Assembly: GCA_041689935.1 (NCBI GenBank)
Contig: JBDNFI010000106.1
Coordinates: forward strand, 1 to 64,000
Direction: 5' to 3'
Origin: CAXBDP01 sp041689935
Lineage (GTDB): Bacteria; Bacteroidota; Bacteroidia; Cytophagales; Cyclobacteriaceae
Length of the DNA stretch: 64,000 bases
A program made the position numbers and the translations under genes. The notes below the pieces were generated by a model that ran no database searches, was not told where the DNA came from, and was given only the letters and a program-made list of their open reading frames with translations. Each line of letters begins with the position of its first letter. The first letter of the stretch is position 1. Positions 35,785-45,376 of the stretch are shown one piece after another.

Positions 35785-36744
35785 TCAAATCTTCTTTGCC
35801 GGTACTGCTTCGGACCGGTCGTACGCATTAATAATGTCCCTTACAAGTTTATGGCGCACTACATCATCGGCAGTGAGGGTGACCATACCGATTCCTTTCA
35901 CATCCTTTAGGATCCTGATCGCTTCTTGCAATCCACTTTTTTGCCTGTTTGGCAAATCCACCTGAGAGGAATCTCCTGTGATAATTACTTTGGAATTAGG
36001 CCCCATTCTGGTCAAGAACATCTTGATTTGCATGGGTGTGGTGTTTTGCGCCTCGTCGAGCAGGATATAAGCATCGTGCAAGGTGCGGCCACGCATATAG
36101 GCCAATGGGGCGATTTCGATAATTCTTGATTCTTGGTAGAACTTCAATTTCTCCGCTGGAATCATATCGTCCAAGGCATCGTAAATTGGACGTAGATAAG
36201 GATCTATCTTTTCTTTTAAGTCACCGGGCAAAAAGCCCAAATTCTCTCCAGCCTCTACCGCAGGTCTGGTGATGATGATCTTTTTGACTTCCTTATTTTT
36301 GAGGGCTCGCACCGCTAGGGCCACTGAGATATAGGTTTTGCCCGTACCAGCCGGCCCGAGTGCAAAAACTAAATCGTTGCGACGAGCCGCCAACACCAAT
36401 TCATACTGATTGGCAGTACGAGGCTTGATCACATAGCCTTTGGTGCCATATATCAGCACGGAATCTTCCGCTGCCTGCAAGCTTGCATCCTCTCCTTTTT
36501 TGATAAAGTTTTTCACATTATCCTCTGTCACTTTCCCAAACTTATGGTAGTGATCCAGCAGACTGTTGAGAAGCCCATTTATTTTAAGGATTTCGGGAGG
36601 TGCACCTTTAATTCGAATTTCGTTTCCACGAGAAACAATTCTGCTCTCTGGAAAAGCATCGGTTAAGGTTTTGATATTCTTATTTTCTACTCCCAAAAAA
36701 TCAGGAAGTGAAATGTTCTCTAGGGTAATGACTTTTTCTACCAA
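35785..36744 (-). CDS. phoH: PhoH family ATPase (YbeZ-like)
   Basis: A 319-residue PhoH-like ATPase. Walker A GPAGTGKT is at 130-137, Walker B ILLDEAQN at 228-234, after the PhoH signature ITRPAVEAGENLGFLPGDLKE, here at 159-178. An N-terminal KH-like segment (1-100) points to the YbeZ/PhoH class that works with YbeY on rRNA processing. The start is a TTG at 36742-36744. On the minus strand TATTTTTG (36809-36816) matches TAnnTTTG and may be its -7 element. Confidence 0.9.
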   Translation of the reverse strand: MVEKVITLENISLPDFLGVENKNIKTLTDAFPESRIVSRGNEIRIKGAPPEILKINGLLNSLLDHYHKFGKVTEDNVKNFIKKGEDASLQAAEDSVLIYGTKGYVIKPRTANQYELVLAARRNDLVFALGPAGTGKTYISVALAVRALKNKEVKKIIITRPAVEAGENLGFLPGDLKEKIDPYLRPIYDALDDMIPAEKLKFYQESRIIEIAPLAYMRGRTLHDAYILLDEAQNTTPMQIKMFLTRMGPNSKVIITGDSSQVDLPNRQKSGLQEAIRILKDVKGIGMVTLTADDVVRHKLVRDIINAYDRSEAVPAKKI

Positions 36745-36837
36745 TCCGACGGACTATTTAGATGTATTTTTTAATTTAAGGAATTAAAATGCTTATTTTG
36801 CTGGAACCCAAAAATAAGGATTTAAAATTATACTAAT

Positions 36838-37839
36838 ATGGCATTGATCACTTTTATGTCTGATTTCGGAAATTCCGATCATTATGTTGCTGCAGTAAAG
36901 GCTAAAATACTGAGTGTGAACCCTGGGCTGCGAATAATTGATATCAGTCATAACATTGAACACTTCAACATTGCGCACGGTGCCTTTGTTCTAAAATCTA
37001 TCTATAATGATTTTCCGAAAGGTACCGTTCATTTGGTAGGGGTAGATTCGGTAAATACCAAGGAAGATGAATACCTCGCAATGAAATTAAATGAGCATTA
37101 TTTTTTGGGCGTAAATAATGGCCTTTTCAGCCTGATAAGTGATAATGAACCTGCGGCTATTATCCGAATAAACCTCCCCGCCAATAGGAAAACTACCTTC
37201 CCTGCGAAGGATGTTTTTGCAGCGGCGGCGGCTCGGCTAGCAAGTGGTGCGAGTATATATGACTTGGGCAATCCTACCCAAAATTTCAAACGTATGCTAC
37301 CACGCCAAGTAAAGGCTACCAAAAAGCAAATGGTGGGCAATGTGATTCGCGTAGATCATTACGGCAACCTTATTACCAATCTTGAAAAAGAGCTTTTTCT
37401 ATCGCTTAGAGGGCAAAATGAGTTTTATATCACCTTTGGGAGAGAAAGAGTGCATAAAATAGTAGACAGCTATAGCCATGCAGAGCCTGGAGATTGCTTT
37501 GTGATTTTTAATGACCTGGGATTGATGGAAGTAGGAATCAATAATGGCAATGCCTCAGAACTACTCGGGCTGTACTACGATAGCAACATCTCTGTTACTT
37601 TTATACAAGTGGAACAAGCTCCCGATTATTTTAGTATAACTTCGGCTTCCGAAATGGAAAAGCAGGAGGATGGGCATTCCCTAGAGTCAACATCAAGTGA
37701 AGAAGAAACAAAAGTAACACTAAGTGTGGATGATGAAGCGCTGAACGAAGAAGTTGATACGCAAGAAATGACCATAAATTATCGGTTTGAAGCCAATACC
37801 CAAAACAATACCGACCTCGAGGAAGAAGCGGAAAACTAA
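36838..37839 (+). CDS. SAM hydroxide adenosyltransferase (DUF62 family)
   Basis: A 333-residue member of the fluorinase/DUF62 superfamily that hydrolyses S-adenosylmethionine to adenosine and methionine. N-terminal hallmark TFMSDFGNSDHYVAAVKAKI is at 5-24, PAKDVFAAAAARLASG lies near 125, and the C-terminal barrel contains VIRVDHYGNLITNL. Residues about 270-333 form an acidic Glu/Thr/Ser-rich tail not needed by the family, which may be disordered. Transcribed divergently from phoH. Confidence 0.88.
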   Translation: MALITFMSDFGNSDHYVAAVKAKILSVNPGLRIIDISHNIEHFNIAHGAFVLKSIYNDFPKGTVHLVGVDSVNTKEDEYLAMKLNEHYFLGVNNGLFSLISDNEPAAIIRINLPANRKTTFPAKDVFAAAAARLASGASIYDLGNPTQNFKRMLPRQVKATKKQMVGNVIRVDHYGNLITNLEKELFLSLRGQNEFYITFGRERVHKIVDSYSHAEPGDCFVIFNDLGLMEVGINNGNASELLGLYYDSNISVTFIQVEQAPDYFSITSASEMEKQEDGHSLESTSSEEETKVTLSVDDEALNEEVDTQEMTINYRFEANTQNNTDLEEEAEN

Positions 37840-37865
37840 AATTTGAACAAAAACGACTAATTGTA

Positions 37866-38162
37866 ATGATCTTACGGATTGTAAAGATGACCTTTCAGGA
37901 AGAAGAAGTTACCGAGTTTCTCCACCTGTTCGACCTAAACAAATATAAGATTAGACATTTTCCTGGTTGCAGTCATTTGGAATTGCTCAAAGACGCACAG
38001 CATAATTATATACTTACCACCTACTCCATATGGGAAGATGAAGCTGACTTGGAGAATTATCGCAACAGTGATTTATTTCGCGAAGTTTGGTCAGAAACCA
38101 AAAAGAAATTCAGTGATAAACCGTTGGCATTCTCCATGAAAAGATTATTAGAAGTAAATTAA
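37866..38162 (+). CDS. Antibiotic biosynthesis monooxygenase (ABM)-like protein
   Basis: A 98-residue dimeric alpha/beta-barrel protein: MILRIVKMTF, then PGCSHLELLKDAQ and YSIWEDEADLENYRNSDLFREV follow the ABM pattern of small monooxygenases and heme-binding relatives. No cofactor site is evident. It lies 26 nt after the SAM hydrolase gene, likely one transcript. Confidence 0.8.
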   Translation: MILRIVKMTFQEEEVTEFLHLFDLNKYKIRHFPGCSHLELLKDAQHNYILTTYSIWEDEADLENYRNSDLFREVWSETKKKFSDKPLAFSMKRLLEVN

Positions 38163-38184
38163 GGGATGATTACGAAAAATACGT

Positions 38185-38215
38185 TTGTGTATTATTCAAT
38201 CTTATCCTAATATTG
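38185..38215 (+). promoter_or_regulatory. Promoter of tRNA-Leu
   Basis: TTG at 38185-38187, 20 nt, then TAATATTG at 38208-38215 (7 of 8 match to TAnnTTTG), 35 nt before the mature tRNA. Confidence 0.45.
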
Positions 38216-38249
38216 CAACCCAAAGCAGAAGGCTCTGGATACACAGCAT

Positions 38250-38333
38250 GCCCAGATGGCGGAATTGGTAGACGCGTTGGTCTCAAACACCAATGAGGTT
38301 ACACTCGTGCCGGTTCGACCCCGGCTCTGGGTA
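38250..38333 (+). tRNA. tRNA-Leu (anticodon CAA)
   Basis: A class II tRNA of 84 nt. The acceptor stem pairs GCCCAGA with TCTGGGT (first pair G-U), the D arm contains TGGCGGAATTGGTAGACGC, the anticodon stem TTGGT/ACCAA encloses CTCAAAC with anticodon CAA, the long variable arm is TGAGGTTACACTC, and the T arm is CCGGTTCGACCCCGG. Discriminator base A; the CCA is not encoded. It marks the left side of an accessory island. Confidence 0.96.
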
Positions 38334-38342
38334 CGTAAAAAC

Positions 38343-38372
38343 AAAAGGCTCGCAGAAATGTGAGCCTTTTTT
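38343..38372 (+). terminator. Rho-independent terminator after tRNA-Leu
   Basis: AAAAGGCTC (38343-38351) and GAGCCTTTT (38362-38370) form a 9-bp stem, 10-nt loop, and run into TTTTTT. Confidence 0.88.
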
Positions 38373-38451
38373 GGTTTTGGGAGGTTTGGGAAGCTATTTC
38401 TCTATTTCCATTTATGTATTGCCTCAAATCTAGTAAACACATTTTTTTCGA

Positions 38452-38970
38452 CTATTTACACGTGTATTCTGAAATTTCACTCACTGGCAATTTACTTCCA
38501 GCAGCTTTTACTCTGGATATAAATGAGTTACAATCAGCTTCACTCATTACTCCTGTTTTCAAGGCTTCACATAGAAAATCCATCGTGGTTAAATATTCAA
38601 TGGAATGCATTTTACAATAAGCAGCGATATCTTTTAAGTTGCTACTAGCTAAAATATCTTTGGAATATCGAACAAATGCTAAACATGCAGACTCTCCATC
38701 TCCTTTAAACATCATCTTCTTGATATGAAAATATTCCTTTCTGATCCTTTCGTTCGCATCAGGGAAGATCAATACTTCTAACAATTTGAATTCGATTAGG
38801 TTATCTACCTCTAATTTCTTTTTAGGGAATCTACACAGCTCTGAATAAACTTTATCAAGCACTTTAATCTTGTAAGGAAATATACTTGGGAGCTGAATGA
38901 TTGCTCCTCCGTTTATAAAATGAGAAACCACATCAGCATCAATAAGTATAATCTTATCAATCTTCCCCAT
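38452..38970 (-). CDS. PIN-domain-like protein, third gene of an XRE/ImmA/PIN set
   Basis: A 172-residue protein reading like a PIN-domain nuclease: the N-terminal acidic ILIDADVVSHF, an acidic middle motif KGDGESACLAFVRYSKDILAS, and NLKDIAAYC with YLTTMDFL. The spaced Asp/Glu residues fit the metal-binding set of PIN RNases. The start is ATG 38968-38970, 14 nt inside the peptidase gene. Toxin-type RNase activity is inferred from the fold guess and from context: PIN proteins are known partners of Xre plus ImmA/IrrE (COG2856) peptidase pairs. Confidence 0.65.
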   Translation of the reverse strand: MGKIDKIILIDADVVSHFINGGAIIQLPSIFPYKIKVLDKVYSELCRFPKKKLEVDNLIEFKLLEVLIFPDANERIRKEYFHIKKMMFKGDGESACLAFVRYSKDILASSNLKDIAAYCKMHSIEYLTTMDFLCEALKTGVMSEADCNSFISRVKAAGSKLPVSEISEYTCK

Positions 38971-39700
38971 TTTCAAGCTTTTCTAATTCATTACTATTCA
39001 TACCTAAATCTAACAATAAGGAATAATAATGGCTCTCAGATATTAGCTCTTTATCAAAGAGATTTCTAGCTAGACTACCATAATCACCAATCACTTCATG
39101 GTGATTGCCATCTTCATAAATCACTGTGGAGTACCCGAATTTGATAGCACTTCTTTTTACATGAACACTAAGTTCATCCCATTTCTTGGAAGATATTATT
39201 CCAAGTTCTTTCAGTCTGTACAAAAGCGCAGCCCTAGAGCAAGAAAAATACTGTTCAATTTTAATCACTGTTCCTAGCCCAATCTTATCTTTACTCAATT
39301 CATCATCAGGGATCAATGATTTTATTCCATTTTCTGGTAACAAAAGATGAGCAGCAAAAACATCTGCATTGTACTCCTCTTTATCTTTTCGAGAGAATTC
39401 TCCTGCTAGACACACCATTGATTGGAAGTTATCTTGAATGAACAAGTGATAAAGCTCATGACAGATCGTAAAATGCTGATGCCCTAAAGTTTTATTGCTA
39501 TTTATTAGTATAAAGCGTTTTACTTCACCTCCATTATCAATTTTTAAAGCCATGCCTGAGAATCCTGCGCTTAATGGCTTAAAAACTGTTAGTACATCCA
39601 GCTTATATAATAAGCTTTTAAGTCTTATGCTATCATTACTCCCGAAGCCAGAACGGTTCCTAAAATCATTTGACTTTTTTTCAAGAATGAGCTGATTCAT
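38957..39700 (-). CDS. ImmA/IrrE family metallopeptidase
   Basis: A 247-residue protein with the zinc motif HELYHLF (HExxH, in FTICHELYHLFIQ) and the distal EEYNADVFAAHLLLPE, whose Glu/Asp completes the site, as in ImmA/IrrE (COG2856). Such peptidases cleave a partner XRE repressor on damage or stress; the gene for one overlaps upstream by 20 nt. The C-terminal half (AALLYRLKELGIIS) is typical too. The PIN gene overlaps its end. This layout predicts regulated proteolysis of the repressor. Confidence 0.88.
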   Translation of the reverse strand: MNQLILEKKSNDFRNRSGFGSNDSIRLKSLLYKLDVLTVFKPLSAGFSGMALKIDNGGEVKRFILINSNKTLGHQHFTICHELYHLFIQDNFQSMVCLAGEFSRKDKEEYNADVFAAHLLLPENGIKSLIPDDELSKDKIGLGTVIKIEQYFSCSRAALLYRLKELGIISSKKWDELSVHVKRSAIKFGYSTVIYEDGNHHEVIGDYGSLARNLFDKELISESHYYSLLLDLGMNSNELEKLENGED

Positions 39701-40034
39701 TACGTCCGAATTTTTTCATTCCTAAATAATTGAGAACAATTTTCCTAAAATCAGCTATATGATGAAGATCTTCAGAGCTTAGTGTTTCTGCTCTAAAAGC
39801 CAGGGCAATTTTAACATCAGCTGCTTCATCTGAATCAAAAAAATCATATTCATCAATCCCAAAAAGTTTTGCAGCCTTATTCAATAAGGAGCTAGGCATG
39901 ATTCTATTGCCTGTCTCAAAATAACTAACTTCCTCACGATTAATGCCTAAATAACTAGCCAACAAATCTTGTGTTAGATTTAGACTTTCCCTATACCTCC
40001 TGAGATTAAGTCCTATCATTTGATTTTGATCCAT
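39681..40034 (-). CDS. XRE family transcriptional regulator
   Basis: A 117-residue protein with an N-terminal HTH_XRE domain (LNLRRYRESLNLTQDLLASY then LGINREEVSYFETGNR). The rest (KIALAFRAETLSSEDLHHI) is a helical tail for dimerisation or for contact with the peptidase. I prefer the ATG at 40034 over an in-frame ATG at 40082 because operator-like repeats at 40061-40113 then lie upstream of the gene. It is the likely repressor of the three-gene set. Confidence 0.87.
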   Translation of the reverse strand: MDQNQMIGLNLRRYRESLNLTQDLLASYLGINREEVSYFETGNRIMPSSLLNKAAKLFGIDEYDFFDSDEAADVKIALAFRAETLSSEDLHHIADFRKIVLNYLGMKKFGRNESAHS

Positions 40035-40060
40035 GAGTTGTGAGTTTGGAGGGATTTTCG

Positions 40061-40113
40061 ATTGTGTTACAAAATAAAGCATTTTATAATGAACTTCAAA
40101 TTGTGTAACAGAA
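40061..40113. promoter_or_regulatory. Paired operator-like repeats upstream of the XRE gene
   Basis: ATTGTGTTACAAAA (40061-40074) and ATTGTGTAACAGAA (40100-40113) are near-identical and 39 bp apart, nearly four helical turns. They sit just before the XRE start and are probably its autoregulatory sites. Inference by similarity and place only. Confidence 0.4.
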
Positions 40114-40284
40114 TTTCCGTTATCTATGTTTCATGCGGCGGTATTTTGAAATAGGCTTAATAAGGTTGGCAACTAATAAATTCGGCTATTTTAATTTATT
40201 CTCAAATGAACTTGCTAGACTCAACTCAACCCGAAAAATTAAACTTAAAGCACAAAGAGAAAATATAAGACTTTAATCAGATAA

Positions 40285-43200
40285 TTAGAGATTAAACACC
40301 AGCGCAACCTTATTCTCCTCTAATCGTGTTAGCCCTTTTTTTATTAAAGCTTGAAGGGAATTATCTAATTCTAATTTTATTTGCTCCGTAGTTCTGCTAA
40401 TTCCAAAGCGAGAACTTACTTCTCTATACAGCTCTGATGTGTCAATACTCAATGCATCTGCTACCACCTCTAAAATGCACTTTTCAACTTCTATAGATGG
40501 AATAAATTCAAATTTTCTTTCCGAGTTTGGAAGATTTGCTCGGTCTCTGACTACCACCTCTTGGTCTTTTAGATAAACAATTTCTCCGTCTGTATTAATA
40601 GCATTATAAAACACCATGTTAGAAAGAGCAGAGTCAACGGTTCTCTTTATTAATCCACCAGCTCTGGTCAAATAAACTGGTTTTAACAGTCTATTAATTA
40701 AGAGTGACTTATGAACTGGACCTTCATGCCTAACCACATTCAAAATTGCTTCTCTAAGCTCAATTTCAGGGATTTCGTCAAAGGAACTGAACCTTATCCA
40801 ATCGTATGAATCTAATAGATTTGTAACACTATATTCATGGTGAGCCTTAGGTATTATTTCCTTTTCAATTCTTACAATAGTTGGTTTAATTTCATTTTTA
40901 GGCTGTTCAATTTTTAAATGAATTGAATTTAAAACTTCTTCAATTCTATTTTTAAGCCTTTTAACTTCTGACGTTTCATCTCTAAACCAATCCGTACTCC
41001 ATATCCTATGAAATTTCCATCCAATACTTTCAAGTATATCCTGCCTCAGCCTGTCCCTATCTCTCGCATTAGCTGAGGAATGATAAGAAGCTCCATCACA
41101 CTCTACCGCAAGCAAATAAGCACCCTCTTTCTTTGGGTGCCTGATAGCAATATCAATGTAGAACCCTTGACTACCAACTTGATGTTCGACAATATATCCT
41201 AGCTGTTTAATTCTATTAGCGACTTCTATTTCAAAAAGTGAGTCAGCCTCTTTATCTGACTCCTGCGGAATATCACTTTTTCCAATTTCGGCATATTTAA
41301 GAAAGCCTTTAAGTACTCTAACTCCAAATGGTGATGAAGCCTCTGTTCGCAGCTCATCTGATTTGAAATTACAGAAAACAATCATCTGTTGTTTTGCACG
41401 GCTCATTAGTACGTTGAGTCTCCTTTCTCCACCTGGGTTATTGATTGGGCCAAAACTTCTACTCAAATTTCCACTTTCGGTCTTTCCATAACCAACACTT
41501 ATCAAGATAACATCTCTTTCATCCCCTTGAACATTCTCTAAATTTTTTACAAAAAATGGCTCATCTGAATCTTCTTGATTAAAGAAATATTCAATAGAAG
41601 GATTATTCCTTCTCATAACTTCAACCTCAAATAATATGGCTTCCTTTTGAGCCATTGAAAAGGCCACTACGCCAAGAGATAACTTCGGATATTTTTCAAC
41701 ATGACCTTTCACGTAATCGGCTACCAATTTAGCTTCTATTTTATTTGTTCTACTTCCAGATCTCTCGTATATACTACCAGACGTATAAATGAATTTAAGA
41801 CCTGTTGCATCACTAAACATTCCAGAACTTGGAAAAACGAAGAGTTTACTATCATAGAACTCTTTATTTGAAGTGTAAATTAAAGACTCATGCTTGCTTC
41901 TATAATGCCATTTCAGCATTGTTTCCCTTGCTACTTGAGCAGAAAATAAATCTAAAACACTTTCGATTTCAGACGTAAAATTTTCTTCAATTTCTTCATC
42001 TGGGACTTCAATAGATTTACTAAAAAAGCTAGAAGGAGGCATTTGCTTTGAATCACCTACGACAATGACTTGCTTTCCTCGAAGTATAGCTCCTATCGAA
42101 TCTGGAATTGGCACTTGTGATGCCTCGTCAAAAATGACTAAATCAAATTGAAATTTCCCCGGAGGTAAAAATGTCGCCACAGACATTGGACTCATCATAA
42201 AAACAGGCTTAATAGCTTGTATCACAACGCTTGCTTTTTCTAGTATTCTCCTCACAGGAAGCAACCTTCTCTTTTTCGCCATTTCCCTTCTCAATAATGC
42301 CATTTCGCCTGGTGCAGATGAAGAAGGTAATTTCTTGTGAATAAAATCTACCAAATATTCTTGGGCATGGTTGAAAGTCTCCCTATCACGCTTGTTAAAA
42401 TCTTTGATAAATCTTTCATGAGTTGTTCTATCGAAATTTTTAATCAAATCATGCTGATTATAAAAGTCATCTAGCAAGAGTTTCCAGAAGGAAAACTTTA
42501 TATAATTATGCAGATCAGGGTATTTACCTTTAAAATGATAAATGAAGTTTCCAAGATGCTCTGCATCAAACTTTCCAAGGCTATCTACTAACCTATTGAC
42601 CTGAGAAAGGTAATACAAAGAATTTGGCGCTTCAGATCGGCTAAGAAGTATATGGAATTGATTTTCAAAATTACTTGAATCATCAATCATTTGATTGGTT
42701 GGCTCATAGCTAAGTATTTTATTGATTTCATTTCTGGTTTCCGAGATACTGGATTCAATGCTATTAACCTCCTTAAAATAGTTTGCTGCTTTTTCCCTAT
42801 TAGATGATGGAGAAGATATACTAGCCCAAATTCGCTCATCTACCTCATTTTTATCAAGCTTTTCACTAATTACAATTACAAATTGAAATGCCTTTTCGAT
42901 ACTAGCCCAATCCGATTTTACCCCTCGCCATTGCTGAGGAAAAAGTGGCTTTAATTCATTCTCAAATTCTGCTACTTCCGTGCTAATTCTGAGGTATTCG
43001 ATAAGATCATTAAGATGGCTAATGGCAAGGCTTACATCAAATTTTTCAGCACCTTTTCTTAGCATCGTGTACGATCCTTTTGCCTTCCTAAATTTTGAAT
43101 TCAAAAAAGAATACCATTTACCACCATACAATTCAAGAGATTTCTTTGTGAAGCCTGCATCTGCTATACTACTCGATGTCAACAGCTCCTTGTCAAAAAG

Positions 43201-44995
43201 TTCTTCTACAATAGTTTTCGAGCCAATCAGCTTGGAAATTATGTCTTTGACATTTATTAAGAACGTATTATTGAGAAGTATAGGTGAATCGATAGCCATC
43301 ATCTCCACTACTTTGGATTCAGAAATGTATTTTAATGAATTAATCAGTCTTAAAAATTCCCCATCATTCTCAGGGATTTTTAGATCAGCGAATTCTGAAA
43401 CTTTAGCTAAAAGCCGCTTCCTTCTTTCAAAAAGAGCAAGCAACTGGATATTCGATTGGTTCAATGCTTCTATGAGCCTTGGATTCACCTCTAACAGTTT
43501 TGCTCCATAGTATGGATGAGTGCCTAAAGATTCTTCTTCGGATAGCTTTTCAAATATAAGGCTCAAATCGTTTTCAAATGATCGCCAATTACTTAGGGTA
43601 AAGGTTCTGAAGAACTCAAAATCCACATCCACCACTTCCGAAAAATCGGATAGTGACTTTTTTAAAAAAACATAATTGCCTAAAGCTTGCCCAAAGTTGA
43701 AACCAGTATCATTAATGGTTTCTTTTAGCAAATTTGCATACTCATCAAGATAGATCTTTATTTTTTCAAGCTCTTCTTTTTCCAAGTCACGGCCTGGAAT
43801 TTCTGGTTGATCCTCAAATAAAGTAGCTTGAATACTATTTAGCACATCCTTAGGGCGACTTTTGTGAGAGTGTAATTCCAAAACACTATGACCAATTTGA
43901 GTTTGGTCAAGTCTATTCTTAACGACCTCCAAAGCAGTAAGCTTTTGAGCTACAAACAATACCTTTTTATCTCGTGAGATCGCCTCGGAAATTAGATTAG
44001 TTATGGTTTGAGATTTGCCTGTACCCGGCGGGCCTTGGTTAACCATGCTATGGCCATGCATCACCCTTAAAATCGCTTCAGTTTGGGTTGAATCAGCATC
44101 TTTTACCAAGTTCAACTTTTCTGGAGAAAGAATTTGTGCACTTAAATCTAAATCCATAGCATCATTCGAGGATCCAAAACCTGTCTCAAAAAGAGATTTT
44201 AAAATATCATTATCAAAAGGTTGAGCTTCGTCTGGCCATTGAGTAACATCCAGATCCTTGTACATTTGAAACTTGCCAAAGGAGAAGAATCCTAACGCAA
44301 TTTTATTTTGAACGACCTCAAATCTTTTTAGCTTATATGTCGCAGCAGCTATACTTTCGAAATATTCCTTTATGTCAAGATCAGACTGATTTTCAGCAAT
44401 ACTTCTTGGAAGATCTATTTTGAAATCATTTTTAAATTTGGCATATAATGTTTCGTTTTCAGATAGATCTAATTCGGTGTAATTCACCTTAAACCCTTTA
44501 CCTGCAGCGGTTCGATTGAGCTCAACCGGAATGAGCACTAATGGGGCTATTCTCTCAATTTTTGAATTATCATCTTCATACCATTTTAGAAAACCAAGAG
44601 CTATAAATAAAACATCAATTCCACTTTCTTAAAATGGTTTTGGATTCATTTTCTATTTTTAATAGCCTTAAATCTAAATCATTTGGGTTTAGCTTAGTTT
44701 GAAGGTGTAAATCTGAAAAACGACCTTCTCCTTTTTCTTCAATAAGATATTCCTCTAAAGAAGGTAAATCAATCTCGCTATTCTCTTCGTCTGAATCGTA
44801 AATTTCAGGGTTTGGTAAAAACGTCATCTTTTTCACCTCCCTTACCAGAAGTCTGAAAATCTCATCTGACTTTTCATCAACTATATCTATATGTTTTTTT
44901 CCTCTTGGTGAGAAATGAAGTAATGAATTTCCTCTCAATCCGAGATCAAGAAGTTTCTCCCGAATATTCTCTAATTGTATTTTAGTTTCACTCAT
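40285..44995 (-). pseudogene. Hhe-like DUF4011-helicase-Vsr nuclease, split by frameshift
   Basis: The first frame (44995-44615, 126 residues) begins IREKLLDLGLRGNSLLHFSP and contains HLQTKLNPNDLDLRLL, the DUF4011 start. After a +1 shift the frame continues GIDVLFIALGFLKWY and APLVLIPVELNR to the stop at 40285. Fused with one base removed it is 1569 residues: DUF4011, an SF1 helicase (Walker A GPPGTGKS about residue 320; FDEASQVPIPD about 957; GDSKQMPPS), a Vsr/MTES_1575-type nuclease about 1275-1350 (YIDIAI, then AVECDGASYHSSANARDRDR), and a DUF3320-like C-terminus. The architecture is that described for the single-gene anti-phage system Hhe. The break lies in TTAAGAAAGTGG on the minus strand. 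It may be inactive, or the base call may be wrong. Confidence 0.85.
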
Positions 44996-45376
44996 ATTCT
45001 TGAAAAAAATTATAAAATAGTTACTTCAATTAGCAAATCAACCAATATCAACATTCCCATTTTTCCTATCAAGAATGCTAATGATCATTTTGACTTGGGC
45101 ATCAATAAGGTCTCTCGCAATTTGTTCAGGATTTTGATTTGGCTCGGGTGACATTTCGATTTTTAAAACAGAACCCAAATTATAAATATAAATTGATAAT
45201 TCTATTATACTAAACTAAAATAGCATAAAATCCATGCGGGAGGATTCTGTTTGCGAACCCTAAGTTTAAAATCAACTTGAACTAAATACCCTCAGCAATT
45301 TTCTAGATAGGAATTTTGAAAAAAGCAGCTTTCTATTGCGAGCTAGGATACTATTTCTATTCTATACTTTTAACAA
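44996..45376. other. Intergenic region, right edge of the defence island
   Basis: 381 nt. It contains a 38-codon minus-strand frame (45038-45154) and one GCGGGAGG octamer (45236-45243), the first after a gap of nearly 10 kb. No direct repeat of the tRNA-Leu 3' end was found by eye, so an integration site is not shown. Confidence 0.5.
45038..45154 (-). CDS. Short ORF, possible restriction-enzyme remnant
   Basis: The 38-residue frame opens MSPEPNQNPEQIARDLIDAQ and ends LDRKNGNVDIG. The segment PEQIARDLIDAQ resembles the N-terminus of type I restriction HsdR/DEAD proteins ('PEQxARxxIDxxL...GWxVQDxxxxNxxAG'), but the middle does not follow. It could be a decayed fragment or a small gene in front of the Hhe-like gene. 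Weakly supported. Confidence 0.25.
   Translation of the reverse strand: MSPEPNQNPEQIARDLIDAQVKMIISILDRKNGNVDIG

Noticed and set aside
44610..44630. Programmed frameshift in the Hhe-like gene
   Set aside because: The shift is +1 with no slippery codon or recognised stimulator, and homologues of this architecture are single proteins; mutation or read error is simpler.
38250..45376. Search for att direct repeat of the tRNA-Leu 3' end
   Set aside because: No second copy of the T-arm/acceptor sequence was found by eye at the right edge, and there is no integrase gene.
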